Positions 62,560-64,000 of a stretch of DNA of 64,000 nucleotides are shown one piece after another. Every line of letters begins with the position of its first letter. The first letter of the stretch is position 1. The position numbers were made by a program, and so were the translations under genes. Below the pieces are notes generated by a model. The model did no database searches and was not told where the DNA came from. It saw nothing but the letters and a program-made list of their open reading frames with translations. The DNA comes from Bacillus sp. Cs-700 (GTDB lineage Bacteria > Bacillota > Bacilli > Bacillales > Guptibacillaceae): NCBI RefSeq assembly GCF_011082085.1, contig NZ_CP041063.1, positions 2,542,001 to 2,606,000 on the forward strand, given 5' to 3'.

Positions 62560-62677
62560 AATTTGAATGTACCTTTTTTTCCAATTTAATCAAAGCACAT
62601 CGTAAGACAAATTAAGAATCGTCGTGCTAAACTGTAAGAGTTAGAATTACAGTACGTGTACAAAAAGGAGGAACACA

Positions 62678-63796
62678 ATGACTTCAAATCGAAAAATGCT
62701 ACAAACTTATACGCTACCTTCCGGGGTAGAATTAAAGAACCGTGTCATGCTTGCTCCAATGACCAATTTCTTATCAAATGATGATGGCACTGTATCCGCA
62801 CAGGAGCTGGCTTATTATGAAAAGCGCTCTGGTGGTGTAGGTGCAGTTATTACCGCTTGTGCTTATGTGCTTCCGCACGGAAAAGGCTTCGCTGGTGAAA
62901 TTGGAGCTAACCGCGATGAACAGATTCCAGGTCTCAAAAAATTAGCAGACACCATTCACTCTGAAGGGGCAAAAGCCATTCTACAAATCTTCCATGGCGG
63001 AAGAATGTGCCCTCCAGAGCTCGTTCCAGATGAAGAAATCCTTAGCGCAAGTGCTGTCCCAGCTGAGCGTGAAGGTTCACAAACACCTCGTGCTATGACA
63101 GAAGATGAAATTCAAGAAACCATTCAAGCTTTCGGTGAAGCAACGCGAAGAGCCATTGAAGCGGGGTTTGATGGAGTAGAACTTCATGGTGCAAATACGT
63201 ACCTTCTTCAACAGTTCTTTTCTCCTCATTCAAACCGAAGAGAAGATGGATGGGGTGGAAGCCTTGAAAATCGCATGAAATTCCCATTAGCCGTCTTAGA
63301 ATCTGTGCAAGCAGCAATCAAAAAACACGGTAGTGGTGCTTTCGTTCTTGGTTATCGCATCTCACCTGAAGAACGTGAAAATCCTGGCATCACAATGGAC
63401 GATACCCTTCAGCTTGTAGATGAGCTTGCCACACGCAATCTGGATTATGTTCACGTTTCACTATCCGATTTCTATCAAGGTTCGATGCGTGAGGAAGACC
63501 CTACATCACGCATGGAAATGATCAAAGAACGAATCGGTCACATTGTTCCAGTTATCGGTGTTGGCTCTCTTCATACTCCAGATGAAGTAGAAAAAGCACT
63601 TGATACAGGCGTACCTCTCATTGCCCTTGGGCGCGAAATGATTATGGAACCGAACTGGGTAGAGAAAGTTCAAAACGGAGACGAAGAAAACATTCGTGTA
63701 ACGTTACGGAAAGATGCACAGCAAGAACTTGTTTTACCTGATCCGCTTTGGAATGCGATATTCAGCGTACCTGGCTGGTTCCCAATCGAAGAATAA
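62678..63796 (+). CDS. NADH:flavin oxidoreductase / Old Yellow Enzyme family
   Basis: A 372-residue FMN barrel enzyme. LKNRVMLAPMTNFLSNDDGTVSAQELAYYEKRSGG opens it; the substrate-binding pair is in ELHGANTYLLQQFFSPHSNRREDGWGGSLENR; IFHGGRM and PVIGVGSLHTPDEVEKAL complete the FMN site. Such enzymes reduce activated double bonds or act as NADH oxidases. No second domain is fused. GGAGG precedes the ATG. Physiological substrate unknown. A strong terminator follows. Confidence 0.9.
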   Translation: MTSNRKMLQTYTLPSGVELKNRVMLAPMTNFLSNDDGTVSAQELAYYEKRSGGVGAVITACAYVLPHGKGFAGEIGANRDEQIPGLKKLADTIHSEGAKAILQIFHGGRMCPPELVPDEEILSASAVPAEREGSQTPRAMTEDEIQETIQAFGEATRRAIEAGFDGVELHGANTYLLQQFFSPHSNRREDGWGGSLENRMKFPLAVLESVQAAIKKHGSGAFVLGYRISPEERENPGITMDDTLQLVDELATRNLDYVHVSLSDFYQGSMREEDPTSRMEMIKERIGHIVPVIGVGSLHTPDEVEKALDTGVPLIALGREMIMEPNWVEKVQNGDEENIRVTLRKDAQQELVLPDPLWNAIFSVPGWFPIEE

Positions 63797-63798
63797 AA

Positions 63799-63838
63799 TG
63801 AAGAAAGCCCCCACATTTTTTTGTGGGGGCTTTCTTCA
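63799..63838. terminator. Bidirectional terminator at end of OYE gene
   Basis: GAAAGCCCCCACA-TTTTTT-TGTGGGGGCTTTC stem between convergent genes; it includes the stop codon of the partial gene that follows. Confidence 0.85.
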
Positions 63839-64000
63839 TTTCAATACAGGGCGCAGATCTTCTAGCTTTTCAAACAAATGCCAAACAAAATCATCGACAC
63901 CAAGCTCACGATGTGGATGCAAATCTTCAAGATCAGGATCATTCACGTAGTTGTAAATGCCCTCTTTCGATTCCCATTCAACAAGCATCATCACCTGCCT
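63836..64000 (-). CDS. Conserved hypothetical protein (partial, N-terminus outside window)
   Basis: An open frame of 54 residues runs from the window edge to a TGA at 63836-63838. It reads VMMLVEWESKEGIYNYVN, then DPDLEDLHPHRELGVDDFVW and HLFEKLEDLRPVLK at the end. The sequence is well-formed protein with codon use like its neighbours. It may be a small ferredoxin-like-barrel protein, but I cannot name it; the start lies outside the window. Confidence 0.6.
   Translation of the reverse strand, partial: RQVMMLVEWESKEGIYNYVNDPDLEDLHPHRELGVDDFVWHLFEKLEDLRPVLK

Overview
The window is low-to-moderate GC Firmicutes DNA and reads as the chromosome of a Bacillaceae species, probably an environmental, marine or alkaliphile-type relative of Bacillus. 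The evidence is the set of Bacillus-type orthologues (ykwC, yndJ, mhqR, ohrR/ohrA, yppC, qoxABCD, topB, ydeB/CarD, ybgF/ybgG-type genes), AAGGAGG-like ribosome binding sites, frequent TTG/GTG starts, and S-box and purine riboswitches. The genus cannot be fixed from sequence alone. I see no rRNA, tRNA, prophage, insertion sequence or CRISPR array. The window opens and closes inside genes.

Layout. 0-10.5 kb is rich in redox and thiol-stress genes: a 3-hydroxyisobutyrate-dehydrogenase-like gene (partial), a YndJ-like membrane protein, wrbA and mhqR (each behind an MhqR-type box), the divergent ohrR/ohrA pair, an MBL hydrolase, a GGDEF protein, msrAB plus a FAD oxidoreductase, aminopeptidase AmpS and an ATP-grasp protein. 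10.5-18 kb holds a GAF/HD-GYP protein, YppC, a DUF3100-like membrane pair, a dicarboxylate/glutamate symporter, a small orphan, and a class D-like sortase next to its probable substrate. 18-22 kb is a PRD-regulator/EIIA fusion with ascorbate-family PTS EIIB and EIIC. 22-34 kb is mixed: acetyltransferases, alpha/beta hydrolase, aldehyde dehydrogenase, SDR, a SAM-riboswitch-controlled S-methylmethionine salvage operon, an SGNH hydrolase, and an ArsR regulator with two small DMT transporters. Two small genes (58 and 48 codons) are also here.

34-38 kb is the aa3 menaquinol oxidase operon qoxABCD with a Rex-like palindrome upstream. 38.5-42.6 kb is the sucrose system scrR-scrA-scrB. Then come a DHA2 efflux pump, a COG2509-like flavoprotein, an NhaP-type antiporter with a TrkA-like tail, topoisomerase III, a cupin/HD-GYP protein and a secreted coiled-coil protein. 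51.9-64 kb holds an alpha-glucosidase, adenine deaminase behind a purine riboswitch, an iron alcohol dehydrogenase, a Gfo/Idh/MocA oxidoreductase, a CarD-like regulator, a tandem pair of long palindromic intergenic elements, the gluconate operon gnd-gntK with divergent rpiR, an Old Yellow Enzyme and a partial gene.

The genes suggest a flexible aerobic heterotroph. Sucrose, alpha-glucosides and gluconate feed central metabolism, electrons leave through a quinol oxidase, and electrophile, peroxide and methionine-oxidation stress have dedicated sensor/repair pairs. The least ordinary signals are: an ArsR gene whose predicted transcript is leaderless with a perfect palindrome filling its promoter spacer; a guanine-class purine aptamer with no terminator ahead of an adenine deaminase; a terminator-like hairpin abutting the ribosome binding site of a 48-codon gene; and the tandem palindromic repeat. 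I did not find a clearly new multi-gene defence or biosynthetic system.
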